Assembly: GCF_042186555.1 (NCBI RefSeq)
Contig: NC_133325.1
Coordinates: 670,394,640-670,458,639 of the forward strand
DNA length: 64,000 nucleotides
Direction of reading: 5' to 3'
Source: Aquarana catesbeiana
Taxonomy: Eukaryota > Chordata > Amphibia > Anura > Ranidae
In this document: positions 1-13,611 of the stretch, piece after piece
How positions within the stretch are numbered: the first letter of the stretch is position 1
Layout: each line of letters opens with the position of its first letter
Notes under the pieces: generated by a model
Databases searched by the model: none
What the model saw: only the letters and a program-made list of their open reading frames with translations
Told to the model about the DNA's origin: nothing
Position numbers and translations under genes: made by a program

Positions 1-429
1 AAGCCGTCCTCATCCTCCTCATCCTCTCTCACCCATGCCCAGGGTACTTTGTCTGGCAAAGCAGCGGCCTCTTCCCTCGGCTCAATGTCATCAGTGACTC
101 CTTCCCTAGCCCCACCATGTCCTCCTGAGGAGTCCCTCGAACTGTTTGACCACAGTGTTGGGTACATGCTCCAGGAGGATGCCCAGCGTTTGGAAGGCTC
201 TGATGATGATACTGAGCTCGATGAAGGCAGTAACACGAGCACGGACAGAGGGGGTGCCCAAGAAGGACAGCAATCTGGCAGTCATGCTCCCCCTGCTGCA
301 GCATACTGCCAGGTTTGCTCCAGTGATGAGGAGGGAGGGGATGATGAGGTCACTGACTCAACGTGGGTGATTTTCATCCATATTGCCAGGACCCGACATT
401 ACATTAAACCCGCAAGCAGTTTTAAATGA
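1..429 (+). other. Open coding remnant, acidic, unassigned (partial at window edge)
   Basis: Frame 1 is open from the first base of the window to a TGA at 427-429, so any start lies outside. The peptide is Ser-rich at first, then Asp/Glu-rich (SDDDTELDEG; CSSDEEGGDDEV) and ends in a TDSTW stretch before a GT at 367 that could be a splice donor. I recognise no domain. Acidic linkers followed by a Thr-Trp motif occur near the start of some DNA-transposon proteins, and the surroundings are repeats, so a transposon-derived exon is more likely than a host gene. This is inference only. No ATG near the beginning and no ribosome-context signal was seen. Confidence 0.3.
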
Positions 430-836
430 GATTTTTTCCTTTAAAAATGACATTTGGTGCAGGGACTGTTCTAAACACGGGAAACACGCGTCACTTTACA
501 GGCATACTATAGACACCCCTCAGGTACGATATTTAAAGGAATATTTCACTTTTTTTTTTTTTACTTTAAGCATCATTAAAATCACTGCTCCCGAAAAAAC
601 GGCCGTTTTTAAAAGTTTTTTTTGCATTGATACATGTCCCCTGGGGTAGGACCCGGGTCCCCAAACCCTTTTTAGGACAATACCATGCAAATTAGCCTTT
701 AAAATGAGCACTTTTGATTTCGAACGTTCGAGTCCCATAGACGTCAATGGGGTTCTAACGTTCGTGCGAACTTTCGGTCCGTTCGCAGGTTCTGGTGCGA
801 ACCGAACCGGGGGGTGTTCGGCTCATCCCTACCCGT
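430..836. other. AT-rich unassigned stretch, probably repeat
   Basis: No coding potential. It holds a poly-T run at about 549-562, the short palindrome AAAAACGGCCGTTTTT near 595-610, and a stretch with repeated GTTCG words at 720-790. The texture suggests interspersed-repeat DNA, but no second copy was recognised in the window. Confidence 0.3.
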
Positions 837-1248
837 TAACAGAGCAGGACCGTGGATCTGTGTGCGTAAACACAGATCCAGGTCCTGTCAGGTGAGAGGA
901 GACCGATCATGTGTTCCCAGTACAGAAGAAAAATACATATCGGCATAAACTGAGGAAAAAATTCGTTTTTTTTTTTAAATTGGGATATTTATTATAGCAA
1001 AAGTAAAAAATATTATGTTTTTTTTCAAACTTGTTGCCCTTCTTTTGTTTATAGCACAAAAATTTTAAACCGCAGTGGCGATCAAATACCACCAAAAGAA
1101 AGCTCTATTTGTGGGGAAAAAATAAAAAAAAATTTAATTTGGGTACAGTGTTGTATGGTGCAATTGTCATTTAAATTGCAACGGCGCTGAAAACTGAAAA
1201 TTGGCTTGGGCAGGAAGGGGGCGCAAATGCCCTATATTGAAGTAGTTA
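837..1248. repeat. Internally deleted copy of the TTAA-element family
   Basis: It begins with GTTAACAGAGCAGGACC and ends at AGTAGTTAAATA. Internal words (TACCACCAAAAGAAAGCTC, CTATTTGTGGGGAAAAA, a TTTATAGC(G/A)CAAAAA block and a paired ACAGATCC hairpin) match the larger copies at 19,146-21,055 and 55,214-57,227. The terminal CCACTT is lost on the left, so this copy is a remnant. A piggyBac-like origin is inferred from the TTAA ends of the better copies. Confidence 0.6.
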
Positions 1249-1444
1249 AATAATAACACAATACGCTCCTTGATCACAGTTCCCAGAGTTTATTGTGTGA
1301 CAATCTGTCACAGTGTTTTTTTTTATTATGGCACTTTATTATTTTACTGTGTGCCATTATTATTTTACTGTGTGCCATTATAAAAAAAAAATATATATAT
1401 GTATAATAGTGGCGGAACACCAGGGCCCAATTGCAAGTGCGACC

Positions 1445-1950
1445 TTTGCAGAGACTGCTAAACGTACTACAGGAGAGGGTCAGAGACTGCAAAACGTACT
1501 ACGGGAGAGGGTCAGAGACTGCAAAACGTACTACAGGAGAGGGTCAGAGACTGCAAAACGTACTACAGGAGAGGGTCAGAGATTGCAAAACCTACTACAG
1601 GAGAGGGTCAGAGATTGCAAAACCTACTACAGGAGAGGGTCAGAGACTGCAAAACATACTGCAGGAGAGGGTCAGAGACTGCAAAACATACTGCAGGAGA
1701 GGGTCAGAGACTGCAAAACGTACTACAGGAGAGGGTCAGAGACTGCAAAATGTACTACAGGAGAGGGTCAGAGACTGCAAAATGTACTACAGGAGAGGGT
1801 CAGAGACTGTGAAACGTACTACAGGAGAGGGTCAAACTGCAAAACGTACTACAGGAAAGGGTCAGAGACTGCGCACTTACTACAGGAGATCATCAGGGAC
1901 TGCAGATATACTACAGGAGATGGTCAGAGACTGCAGACATGATACAAGAG
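1445..1950. repeat. 32-bp minisatellite (about 14 units)
   Basis: Direct tandem repeat with unit CAGAGACTGC, AAAACGTACTAC, AGGAGAGGGT read in succession (32 bp; successive CAGAGACTGC at 1449, 1481). The last units drift to a 31-bp form with GATATACTACAGGAGATGGT. The unit is open in several frames, which produces spurious ORFs of about 200 codons. The same family recurs at 3,117-3,455 and, inverted, at 37,655-38,860. Confidence 0.95.
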
Positions 1951-2179
1951 ATGGTCAGAGCAGGGCCGCTGATAAGCCAGTACAACTGGCCCTGTTGTAC
2001 CGGGCCCAGCCAGCAGGGGGGGGCTCGGGCAATCTGAACCGAGTTTAGAATAAAAAAAAAAAAAAGTCTGTGACTGCACAGGAGCCTGGATATCACCACT
2101 GCTCAGATAAGACATGTGTGCTGTAAACTTGCACTTTACCTCAGCAGGACAGGTCTGGTGAAAGTGAAAGCAAAATTCC

Positions 2180-2318
2180 TGAATATGTTAGGAATATAAT
2201 GGGACTTTTCAGGTACTACACACAGATGCATTTCACAAAATCATTCTTTTAATATATGTGTATGTAGAATATATTTATGTAGCACCTGAAAAGTCCCAGT
2301 ATATTCCTAACATATTCA
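2180..2318. repeat. Short hairpin repeat
   Basis: TGAATATGTTAGGAATATAA at the left pairs with the reverse complement at the right, the arm continuing through GGGACTTTTCAGGT, for roughly 35 bp. A small TIR element or MITE is likely. No clear target duplication was seen. Confidence 0.7.
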
Positions 2319-2404
2319 TAAACTTGAGCATTAACAGCAAAGAATTTGTATACATATATATAATACAGCCCATCTCCAGGAAATTAAATAAAGTCCAATC
2401 TTGC

Positions 2405-2413
2405 AGTGTGTGT

Positions 2414-2450
<37 letters not shown>

Positions 2451-2482
2451 TGTGTGTGTGTGTGTGTGTGGGGGGGGGGGGG
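2405..2482. repeat. (TG)n microsatellite ending in a G run
   Basis: Nearly pure TG dinucleotides followed by about 15 G residues. A shorter TG/G tract of the same form lies at 2,828-2,854. The 340 bases between hold no gene. Confidence 0.95.
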
Positions 2483-2867
2483 GTAGAATAGACTCTTTCA
2501 CCTACCTGTTTCCATGCTCCAGCCAGCTGCAGAGCCCTCTTCCTAAAGCAAGGAATTCAGTAAAGTTGGGTACACACACATCAAAATTCAGTTTAGCATG
2601 GATCGGCCAAATTTTTATCTCTGTGTAGCCCTCCCTGTTAGAAGCCAATCATTAGACCACCTTAGTATATTCATGCCATCCCACACACTGACTCCTACCA
2701 CCTTGATAACTTCAAATCACTGAAGTGGTCATGGTGGTTAGAGTGTTCATTTAATATCTCTCAGAAGAAGTAAAGCTGTGTATACTGATTCCATCTCATT
2801 CAATCATCCTCTAGTTGTGTTAAATTGGTGTGTGTGTGTGTGTGGGGGGGGGGGTGCTGTCTGTATA

Positions 2868-3012
2868 CCCTAACCTGTCTATATATCCTAGTCTCTCTGT
2901 ATACCCTAACCTGTCTGTATACCCTAGTCTCTCTGTATACCCTAGCCTCTCTGTATACTCTAGCCTGTCTATATACTCTAGCCTGTCTATATAACCTAGC
3001 CTCTCGATATAA
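2868..3012. repeat. 18-bp tandem repeat
   Basis: About eight units of an 18-bp word with consensus CTSTCTRTATACYCTAGC. It lies 100 bases before the second minisatellite array and directly after a TG/G microsatellite. Confidence 0.85.
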
Positions 3013-3116
3013 GGGCGGGGCTGATGGAGGGACCAGGGGCGGGACCAGGGGAAGGGGCTAAAGGGGGCCCCGTCAGGTAGGCTGTATGGGGCCCCATGAT
3101 TTCTATTAGCAGCCCT

Positions 3117-3455
3117 GGGTCAGAGACTGCAGATATACTACAGGAGATGGTCAGAGACTGCAAATATACTACAGGAGATGGTCAGAGACTGCAAATATAC
3201 TACAGGAGATGGTCAGAGACTGCAAATATACTACAGGAGAGGGTCAGAGACTGCAGACATGCTACAGGAGAGGGTCAGAGACTGCAGATATACTACAGGA
3301 GATGGTCAGAGACTGCATATATACTACAGGAGATGATCAGAGACTGCAGATATACTACAGGAGATGGTCAGAGACTGCAGATATACTACAGGAGAGGGTC
3401 AGAGACTGCAGACATGGTACAAGAGATGGTCAGAGACTGCAGACATAGTACAAGT
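3117..3455. repeat. 31-bp minisatellite (about 11 units)
   Basis: Unit CAGAGACTGCAGATATAC then TACAGGAGATGGT (31 bp; starts at 3121, 3152, 3183). It is one base shorter than the array at 1,445 but clearly the same family. The final units change to GACATGGTACAAGAGATGGT, the form closest to the inverted array at 37.7 kb. Confidence 0.95.
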
Positions 3456-3892
3456 GTCTCCTAGCAGTGAATACTGTGGAAAAACATTGATCACTGCACT
3501 ATGTGTTAACAGTAGTTTACAAGATATAACAAAGTGCCAAAAAAACAACCCAAAAAACTTTACTAACAGTGAATTCTCAAGCACAGAAGGACAGTAAATG
3601 ATTAACAGGTCTGCAAAGCTGCCAGCCTGACCAGCCTATTTCTTTAAAGATAAGAATGAACAAACAAATCATGGATGACTGACACTGGACTCTGTAACAA
3701 ATAACTCTATAGAAACAGCTGACTTTGCAGCTTCTTCTAGAAGTCTAATCACCATTCTGTCCTGTGTGCATTGTAAATAAAAACATAGATAAGAAGCAGT
3801 GTGAGAAGATGGAGGGGAAGTCAGATCACTTATTCAGTACACAGGACGGGAGAACACATGGATTAGACTTCTGCAGCCAACATTGCAAAGCA
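3456..3892. other. No gene seen
   Basis: No long open frame, RNA gene or repeat recognised. Two AATAAA-like words (near 3,776) stand without any coding context. Confidence 0.5.
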
Positions 3893-4498
3893 ATGAGGCT
3901 TCCTTCTGGGACAATAGCCATGCAGAAAAATTTGATGCAGTGTGCGGCGTATGGTCTGAGCACTGACAGGCTGACCTCCCACTCCTTCAACCTCTGCAGC
4001 AATGCTGGCAGCACTCATATGTAAATTTCCCAAAATCAACCTCTGGATATGACGCTGAGCACAGGCACTCAACTTCTTTGGTCAACTATGGCGAGGCCTG
4101 TTCTGAGTGGAACCTGTCCTGTTAAACCACTGTGTGGTCTTGGCTAATGTGCTGCAGCTCAGTTTCAGGGTCTTGGCAATCTTCTTATAGCCTATGCCAT
4201 CTTTATGTAGAGCAACAATATTTTTTTCAGATCCTCAGAGAGTTCTTTGCCATGTGGTGCCAGTGACCAGTATGAGAGAGTGAGAGTGATAACACACCTA
4301 CTCCCCATTCACACCGTAGACCTTGTAACAGTAACGAGTCACATGCCTCCGGGGAGGGAAAATGGCTAATTGGGCCCAATTTGGACATTTTCACTTAGGG
4401 GTGTACTCACTTTTGTTGCCAGTGGTTTAGACATTAATGGCTGTGTGTTATTTTGAGAGGACAGCAAATTTACACTGTTATACAAGCTGTACACTCAC
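3893..4498 (-). pseudogene. Tc1-like transposon, 5' half with decayed transposase N-terminus
   Basis: Read on the minus strand, the left terminal region (4,498 down to about 4,320) is followed by a frame-shifted transposase N-terminus. Fragments include GYKKIAKTLKLS, a Tc1 helix-turn-helix signature, then QRHIQRLILGN and QTIRRTLHQI, the second DNA-binding half. The copy stops after a PRRKP motif, so the whole DDE catalytic domain is absent. The terminal region contains CACTTTTGTTGCCAGTGGTT, which also occurs in the 3' end of the copy at 4,912-5,975, as expected for long inverted repeats. Family assignment is firm and the copy is non-functional. Confidence 0.8.
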
Positions 4499-4911
4499 TG
4501 ATAGGTGGCACTGATGGGTGGCACTGATGTACACTGATAGATGACACTGATGGACATTACTGATTGGCAAGCACTGGCAGGCATTCGTGATGGGCACTGA
4601 TTGGAATCAGTTGTGGGCACTTATTGGCATCAATTGTGGGCACTGATTTTCATTCCTGGTGGCCATGGGTGGCATATCTGGTGGTCACAAGTGGTGGGCA
4701 TCCCTGGTGGTCCTGGTGTCATCCCTGGTGGTCCAGGTGGTGTCCCTGGTGGTCCTGTGTGGGCATACTTGGGGGGGGCTGCGCTGATAATCAATCAGCG
4801 CAGACCCACCTGTCAGAGGAGCAGCTGATTGGCTCACCTCTACTCGCTTCTGACAGACGCGAGTGAGGAAAAGCCGATACCCGGCTTTTCCTGTTTACTC
4901 CGTGATCAGCT
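4499..4911. repeat. Degenerate short tandem repeat and unassigned repeat DNA
   Basis: Between 4,499 and about 4,770 the words GGCACTGAT, GTGGGCACTGATT and CCCTGGTGGTCC recur with loose spacing, a decayed minisatellite. From 4,790 to 4,911 there is GC-rich repeat-like DNA with AGCTGATTGGCTC and a CCGATACCCGGCTTTTCC segment. No gene. Confidence 0.6.
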
Positions 4912-5975
4912 GTGTTTGGACAGGCCTCACCATGGTCGACCTAAGAAGTTGAGTGCACGTGCTCAGCGTCATTTCCAGAGGTTGTCTTGGGGAAACAGAC
5001 ATACTGTATGAGTGCTGCCAGCATTGCTGCAGAGGTTGAAGGGGTGGGGGGTCAGCCTGTCAGTGCTCAGACCATACGCCGCACACTGCATCAAATTGGT
5101 CTGCTTGGCTGTCGTCCCAGAAGAAAGCCTCTTCCAAAGATGATGCACAAGAAAGCCCGCAAACAGTTGGCTGAAGACAAGCAAATTAAGAACATGGATT
5201 ACTGGAACCATGTCCTGTGGTCTGATGAGACCAAGATAAACTTGGTTCAGATGGTGTCAAGCGTGTGTGGCGACAACCGGGTGAGGTGTACAAAGACAAG
5301 TGCGTCTTGCCTATAGTCAAGCATGGTGGTGGGAGTGTAATGGTCTGGGGCTGCATGAGTGCTGCCGGCACTGGGGAGCTACAGTTCATTGAGGGACCCA
5401 TGAATGCCAACATGTACTGTGACATACTGAAGCAGAGCATGATCCCCTCCCTTCGGAGACTGGGCCGCAGGGCAGTATTCCAACATAAGGACCCCAAACA
5501 CACCTCTAAGATGACCACTGCCTTGCTAAAGAAGCTGGGGGGAAAAGGTGATGGACTGGCCAAGCATGTCTCCAGACCTAAACCCTATTGAGCATCTGTG
5601 GGGCATCCTCAAACGGAAGGTGGAGGAGTGCAAGGTCTCTAACATCCAGCAGCTATGTGATGTCGTCATGGAGGAGTGGATGAGGACTCCTGTGGCACCC
5701 TGTGAAGCTCTGGTGAGGCCTGTTCTGAGTGGGCCCAATTTGGACATTTTCACTTAGGGGTGTACTCACTTTTGTTGCCAGTGGTTTAGACATTAATGGC
5801 TGTGTGTTGAGTTATTTTGAGGGGGTAGCAAATTTACACTGTTATACAAGCTGTATACTCACTACTTTACATTGTAGCAAAGTGTCATTTCTTCAGTGTT
5901 GTCACATTAATAGTTATAATACAATATTTACAAAAATGTGAGGGGTGTACTCAGTTTTGTGAGATTCTGTATATT
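4912..5975 (+). pseudogene. Tc1-like transposon, 3' half with frameshifted transposase
   Basis: The plus strand encodes the second DNA-binding half (QTIRRTLHQIGLLGCRPRRK), the first catalytic Asp block (VLWSDETKI), a VMVWGCMSAAGTGEL block, an HKDPKHTSK block (the usual DNDPKHT with the catalytic Asp position altered in context) and WPSMSPDLNPIEHLWGILK with the catalytic Glu. These blocks fall in different frames, with frameshifts near 5,250 and near 5,550. The 3' terminal repeat follows to about 5,975 (GGGGTGTACTCAGTTTTGTG). No intact protein is possible. It belongs to the same family as the inverted 5' half at 3,893-4,498. Confidence 0.88.
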
Positions 5976-6135
5976 TATATATATAGATCTATATATCTAT
6001 ATATATATAGATATATAGATCTATAGATATATAGATCTATCTATATATATACTATATATATAGATATATATAGATATATCTATATATCTATATATATCTA
6101 TATATATATATAGATATATATAGATATATATGTAT
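5976..6135. repeat. (TATAGA)-rich microsatellite
   Basis: About 160 bases composed of TATATAGATATA and TATAGATCTATATA words, many self-complementary. It directly abuts the end of the Tc1 copy. Confidence 0.95.
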
Positions 6136-6353
6136 GTAGCGCAAACCCCCGTAGGAGCTGCAGTTTGTGTGTTCTATCCATAAATCACATTCACCACCTA
6201 GCCCATCGCAACCCATAGATATAGAAACAGTCCATATTGTACTTTTCTCTTGCTTTTATTTGTATAACATGAACTGGGATAGGAAAAGGGTGTTTCTGAG
6301 ATGCTCTTTTGATGCTCCATAATCTTTCCTTTGCCTCCTTATGCAAAGACTTA

Positions 6354-6799
6354 TGCCGCGTACACACGGTCCGACTTTTCGACCGTACTTGTCCGACGGA
6401 CACCGACGGACCAAATCCGGCGGACAATCCGATCGTGTGTGGGCTTCATCGGACCTTCAGCGGACTTTTCCAGTCACAAATCTGACGGACTTTAGATTTG
6501 GAACATGCTTTAAATCTTTACGTCGTAACTCCGCCGGACCCAGAAATCCGCTCGTCTGTATGCTAGTCCGACGGACAAAAACTCACGCTAGGGCAGCTAT
6601 TGGCTACTGGCTATCAACTTCCTTATTTTAGTCCGGTGTACGTCATCGCGTACGAATCCGTCGGACTTTGGTGTGATCGTGTGTAGGCAAGTCCGGTCGT
6701 TAGAAAGACTGTTGAAAGTCCGCCAAAAGTCTGTCGAAAGTCTGTCGGACGGGCTGTCGGATTTTTGCAGCTGAAAAGTCCGACTGTGTGTACACGGCA
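6354..6799. mobile_element. PIF/Harbinger-like MITE, TTA target duplication
   Basis: The terminal inverted repeats TGCCGCGTACACACGGTCCG and the complement of CGGACTGTGTGTACACGGCA-type sequence bound a 446-bp element with TTA on both sides (6,351-6,353 and 6,800-6,802). The interior is rich in GTCCGACGGAC words. No coding sequence. The superfamily is inferred from the 3-bp TWA duplication. Relatives with the same ends lie at 13,779, 23,524, 24,293, 27,340 and 45,247. Confidence 0.85.
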
Positions 6800-7846
6800 T
6801 TAGAACGATGCGGATAATGAAAAGTCACTCTGAATAACTTCTCATGGGAAAACGGGAGTAGTCTGGTCTTTGAGAACAATGAAAGTGAATAGCAAAGAGA
6901 CACTCTGAATAACTCTTTGCATATAGACTTGGGTAGATTTACTAGAGAATACATAGGCTGTTGTAGTAAAGAGTCACTCTGAATAACTTCTTCACCCGTA
7001 GACCTTTTACGAGCAATCTGTATCTCTATCTGTGCTCGGAGCTCTACCGCCGCCTTTTGACCACTACTTCCCGTCTATACATTACTTCCAAGTTGAGCTA
7101 AAGAATAATTCCTCCCGCCTGACTGATTGGAAACCCTGGGCATGTTGAACCTTGAAGTCACAGACCATTAGCGCCTGCATCACTGACTTGCGTACCAACA
7201 TCCTCAGCCTCTGAAAGTACCACTCCCCTGGGCTTTCACTCACTTGATCAACAGTCCGTGTGCCACTCACAAACAATCGATCGCCCAGTCTTCGTCTTCT
7301 TAGTTGCTACTTCTTCCGAATGGCTCCTCCATCCCATCTCTCCGGTCTGACACGCTCCCCTCCCTGCAGGGGGCGTTCAGCAACACCAGCGACTACATGC
7401 TGTGCGGTGTCACTAACTCCTCTCCTCCGCGTGGCCTGGTCCCCCTCTTCCCCGTAGGGGGGGGGGCTCCGCTTTGCTCCCCGCAGGAGGCTCCACTTTG
7501 ATCTCTCCCTCTCTGGAACTCTCTAACCAGCATGTGACCCCAGCTTATATGGGAGTCCCGCCTCCTGCCAAACAAATTAATGATTGTCCAGAACGCCACA
7601 CATGAGCTGCCTGCCACTCAGATCCCAAGTCCAACCTCTCTTCCAGAACCATTTCCACTGAAAGCACAAGGAGGCATCTCTGGGTCCAAGTACAGGTGGC
7701 CACACCCTGCGCTATACTGACACTCCCAGTTCCCAAAATAAACAACCAGGCCTGGAATAATAATACAAGCCTGCCTAAATTTACCTGAAACTATACCCTG
7801 TCATTTAAACACTGAAAGCTCACCTACTTGAAAGTAAGTGACCGCT
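6800..7846. other. No gene seen; minor internal repeats
   Basis: The word CACTCTGAATAACT occurs three times (about 6,823, 6,901 and 6,971), suggesting an old duplicated repeat. The remaining sequence, including the GC-richer part at 7,240-7,560, shows no convincing exon or repeat. Confidence 0.45.
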
Positions 7847-10005
<2,159 letters not shown>

Positions 10006-10051
<46 letters not shown>

Positions 10052-10285
10052 ATGTGTATATACTGTATGTATATGTCCTTCTCATAAAGTGTCATTTTCT
10101 AAAAGGAATCTTTTACATTTGAAAATTGTAAGGCTGTAGGAGCAGATCGAGCGCACTGAATATGACAATTGTCTGAGAGCTTGAAAGTTTAGTCTTATTT
10201 GGGATTGGAAGGTCTGTGTCCAAATCCTTGACATATCTTGGACTCCATTTAATTAAGTATACTGGAGTTTGGAGTTGTCAATGTT
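10006..10285. other. (TA)n/(TG)n tract and unassigned DNA
   Basis: The TA tract resumes to about 10,040 and changes to TGTGTGTATG. The remaining 240 bases show no gene and no recognised repeat. Confidence 0.6.
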
Positions 10286-10800
10286 TTTGGGGACACCTGA
10301 TGTGAGGGGGAGCTCCGCTGGGGACACCTGATGTGAGGGGGGAGCTCCGCTGGGGACACCTGATGTGAGGGGGAGCTCCGCTGGGGACACCTGATGTGAG
10401 GGGGAGCTCTGCCGGGGACACCTGATGTGAGGGGGGCTCCGCCGGGGACACCTGATGTGAGGGGGGCTCCGCTGGGGACACCTGATGTGAGGGGGGCTCC
10501 ACCAGGGACTCCTGATGTGAGGGGGGCTCCGCCGGGGACTCCTGATGTGAGGGGGGCTCCGCTGGGGACTCCTGGTGTGAGGGGGGCTCCGCTGGGGACT
10601 CCTGGTGTGAGGGGGGGCTCCGCTGGGGACATCTGATGTAAGGGGGGCTCCGCTGGGGGCACCTGATGCAAGGACGGACTCTGCTGGGACATCTGATGTA
10701 AGGGAGGGCTCCGCTGGGGACACCTGATGCAAGGACGGACTCAGCTGGGACATCTGATGCAAGGACAGACTCTGCTGGGACATCTGACGCAAGGATGGAC
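10286..10800. repeat. 30-bp minisatellite (about 17 units)
   Basis: Unit GGGGACACCTGATGTGAGGG followed by GGGCTCCGCT, period 30. It is related to the 8.6-9.4 kb array (both contain CTGATGTRAGGGGG and CTCCGCTG), but the linker is GGGACAC rather than CAATGT. Long open frames over it are artefacts of period 30. Confidence 0.95.
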
Positions 10801-11378
10801 GGCTGGTGGCAGGCGACGTGGCTAGTGACACGCTCAGGGATCCCACTGATTCTGCATTATGGTGAGTTGAATGATTTCATTTTATATTACAATGTAATAA
10901 GAGAAATAATGCACTTCAATCATCCTGACACCATAACAACTATGGTGCCGGGATGATTGAAGTGCTAACACCAGGTGTTTGGAGTATCTTTATCTGCTGA
11001 TTGTTAAACTTTCTAGAATACACATATTTCTATTGTTGTGTAGGATCTGGGGCTGCTGTCCCGTCATTTCCCTCTCCCCCTCTCCCCCTCTCCCCCTCTA
11101 ATCCCTCTCCCTGTCTCTCCCTCTCCCCCTCTCTCCCTCTCCATCCCTCATTCATCTCAGACTCTAACCACAGCCTTTTGAGCCACGCCCATTTCAGCCA
11201 CGTCCACTATGCCGTGTAAACCACGCCCATTTTTTGCCTCGACGCGCTTTGTGCGCCACACTTGTATATTTTCCTAAGCCACGCCTACAAATGAATGCCC
11301 TGCCCCCTAATTATTGTACGGCTCCGCCTACAGCCACAAAGTGTCCCACATTTTTTTTTTACAATGTTGGCAACTATG
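10286..11378. mobile_element. Second, left-truncated copy of the hAT-like element
   Basis: From about 10,800 to 11,378 it is nearly collinear with 9,420-10,005: GGCAGGCGACGTGGC, the CACTGATTCTGCATTATGG block, the pyrimidine tract, the GCCACGCCC cluster and the GTTGGCAACTATG end. The left terminal repeat is absent. Its array (10,286-10,800) has a different 30-bp unit, so the arrays diverged or were exchanged after the copies separated. Confidence 0.75.
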
Positions 11379-12055
11379 GGTCTTATCTCTGTCCACCAAA
11401 GGTTACTTTAAGCAAGTACTGTATATGCCTTAGCCTTAAAAGAACTAAAAACTAAAAAAAAACTAAAACTAAAGTTTATGTTAATATAAGTTAACAAAGG
11501 AAGTCCTATTTTATCAGATAATTAATGAAACATGTGTTTGTAGTTTCTAGGTAAAATTAACAGATCTAAATTAACAGTCAGAAGTAAGAATATAATGATT
11601 TTAGTGAAGATAAAAGCCTGTTCATTTTCTAGCAATATGATTATGTCCCTCAGGTTTCATTTTCAATAAGGTAGCACATCCTTCTCAGGCAGATTGACGT
11701 CTAAAACACTGGAGACCTATAATGGTGGTAACCAAGGTATCAGGTGAGGCTCTGCTTGGCTGAGGGGGGCTTCCCTTGGTGCAATATGCTACTACAGTGG
11801 TCATTGTACTATCATGTATGTCTGAGTAATCAGACCGAATGCCCTTTGGCTGGTGGGTAGTTTGTGTCTTCAGTAAGACATTGCTCAGTATTGATGACAT
11901 TTTTTCAGTCCTACAGAAGGTAGGAGAAGAAAAGCCTGGAGCCACAGAGGGGGAGAGCACCTTGACCTATGACCGAAAGCTGTCAACTGGTTAACTGATC
12001 CTGCTGGACAGCATTTGTGAGGAATGAAGCCTTCTTAAATACATAAGTTGAACAG
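11379..12055. other. No gene seen
   Basis: The minus-strand open frame at 11,685-11,960 (91 codons) shows no domain I recognise and no splice or start context that would support it. The rest is AT-rich. Confidence 0.4.
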
Positions 12056-12059
12056 TATT

Positions 12060-12410
12060 TATTTTTATTTATTTATTTATTTCAGGTACTTATATAGCGC
12101 CGTCAATTTACACAGCGCTTTACATATATATTATACATTCACATCAGTCCCTATACCCTCAAGGAGCTTACAATCTAAGGTCCCTAACTCACATTCATAC
12201 CTATACTAGGGCCAATTTAGACAGGATCCAATTAACCTACCAGCATGTCTTTGGAGTGTGGGAGGAAACCTGAGTACCCGGAGGAAACCCACGCAGGCAC
12301 AGGGAGAACATGCAAACTCCAGGCAGGTAGTGTCGTGGTCGGGATTCAAACCAGCGACCCTACTTACTGCTAGGCGAGAGTGCTACCCACTGCACCACTG
12401 TGCCCAATTT
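12060..12410. repeat. Dispersed SINE-like repeat
   Basis: Starts with an ATTT run, then ATATAGCGCCGTCAATTTAC, ACAGCGCTTTACAT, and the block GTGTGGGAGGAAACCTGAG with CCCACGCAGGCACAGGG, a word common in interspersed repeats of fish and amphibians (established knowledge, exact family not recalled). A related fragment in the other orientation lies at 61,025-61,185. There is no coding function. Confidence 0.6.
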
Positions 12411-12630
12411 GATACATTGTTATATGATACATGTGTTATGATTCCTCCTATTGTATGAAAATGTATCAATCTTGTTGTTAGTGTATGAAGTAGTAAACAG
12501 TATATTAGCAAGAAAACTAGAATTGTAGACTTTATGTTAAATCGGAGAGATAAGCAGAAGAATATGAATTAGAGTTTATATTAAGTAAGAGGAAAAAGAT
12601 TATTACAAATGGTTAAAGTTGACAGTGACT
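12411..12630. other. No gene seen
   Basis: AT-rich DNA without recognisable features between the SINE-like repeat and the next MITE. Confidence 0.4.
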
Positions 12631-12981
12631 TCAGCGGTTGTAAACGATAAAAAAAAAAACTTGCAAGGCAATGGCATAATGTGCTAGTAGGCATCACATA
12701 CTAGCACATTATGAAATACTCACCTTGGAACAAAGCCCTCCAGCACTCTAAAGAGAGGGCTGACATGAGTCGTGATTACATCATTTGCGCACATGTTCGC
12801 GGGAGCCCTTGGTTCCAGCAAGAAGCTCTGACATTCCAGCAAGGTATGCCAGACCTTCAGAGCGCATGCACCAGTGATGTCACTGGCTGCATGCAAGGTG
12901 AATATCTCCTAAACGGAGCATGTTTAGGAGAATAATTTTACCTACAGGTAAATGACCAAGCGGGGTTTACAACCGCTTTAA
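12631..12981. mobile_element. TIR element with GCGGTTGTAAAC ends
   Basis: The left end CAGCGGTTGTAAAC pairs with GTTTACAACCGCTTTAA at the right. The right end carries TTAA; the left one is changed to TTCA. This resembles the AGTGGATGTAAAACC element at 34,972, so a TTAA-targeting (piggyBac-like) MITE is inferred. No coding sequence. Confidence 0.6.
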
Positions 12982-13611
12982 TGATAAGGCTATATGAAGT
13001 TACATTGCTATATGTTATGTATTTAAATAGTGACCTCTGGTGGTGTGGTTGAGACCTACTAAAGTAAAGTGCGTTTTTGTATTGGCTGCCCAGTTGAATT
13101 GAGATGTAACAGTTATGTGTGAGAAAGTTAAACAAGAGTATTGTACTCGTGAAAGAGATGTTAGTTATGATGGATGTGCGAGGGGAGATTCATGATGCCC
13201 TCTATCAGAACTCAGATCTTTCAGAACAAAGAGATAACATATTTTAGAATTGAATGAAATTGGGAAATGTTTTAAAAAGGTTTACTCAAAATGTTAACGT
13301 GATGATGTATTGCTTTATGAAGATATATAAATGTGATAAGAAATTCTCAGGTACTCTTTTTGTTCTCCTAAGGAAAAAGTTAAAGGGGACCTCAAGAAAG
13401 AAAGCTGCTGCATTTTACCGGTATATCTCCTCTGACAGATATCAAATGGACTTGGATCATTGGACTTTCGTATGTGTTTTATGCCTGCAACCAAGGCATT
13501 GATCGAGAAATTTAAAGATCTTGAGGACATTTTGAATGCTGAAGACTGCGCATAGAGATTGATAAGCTGCCAACACTCCACTAGACAATATAGTGCAAAG
13601 AAACACGTAAA
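12982..13611. other. No gene seen
   Basis: AT-rich DNA with short open frames on both strands, none with recognisable domains. Confidence 0.4.

Noticed and set aside
1313..2048. Two plus-strand open frames of about 205 codons
   Set aside because: They lie almost wholly in the 32-bp minisatellite and show only its translated unit.
10249..10846. Minus-strand Pro/Ser-rich open frames up to 197 codons
   Set aside because: Product of the second 30-bp array; no start context and no conserved domain.
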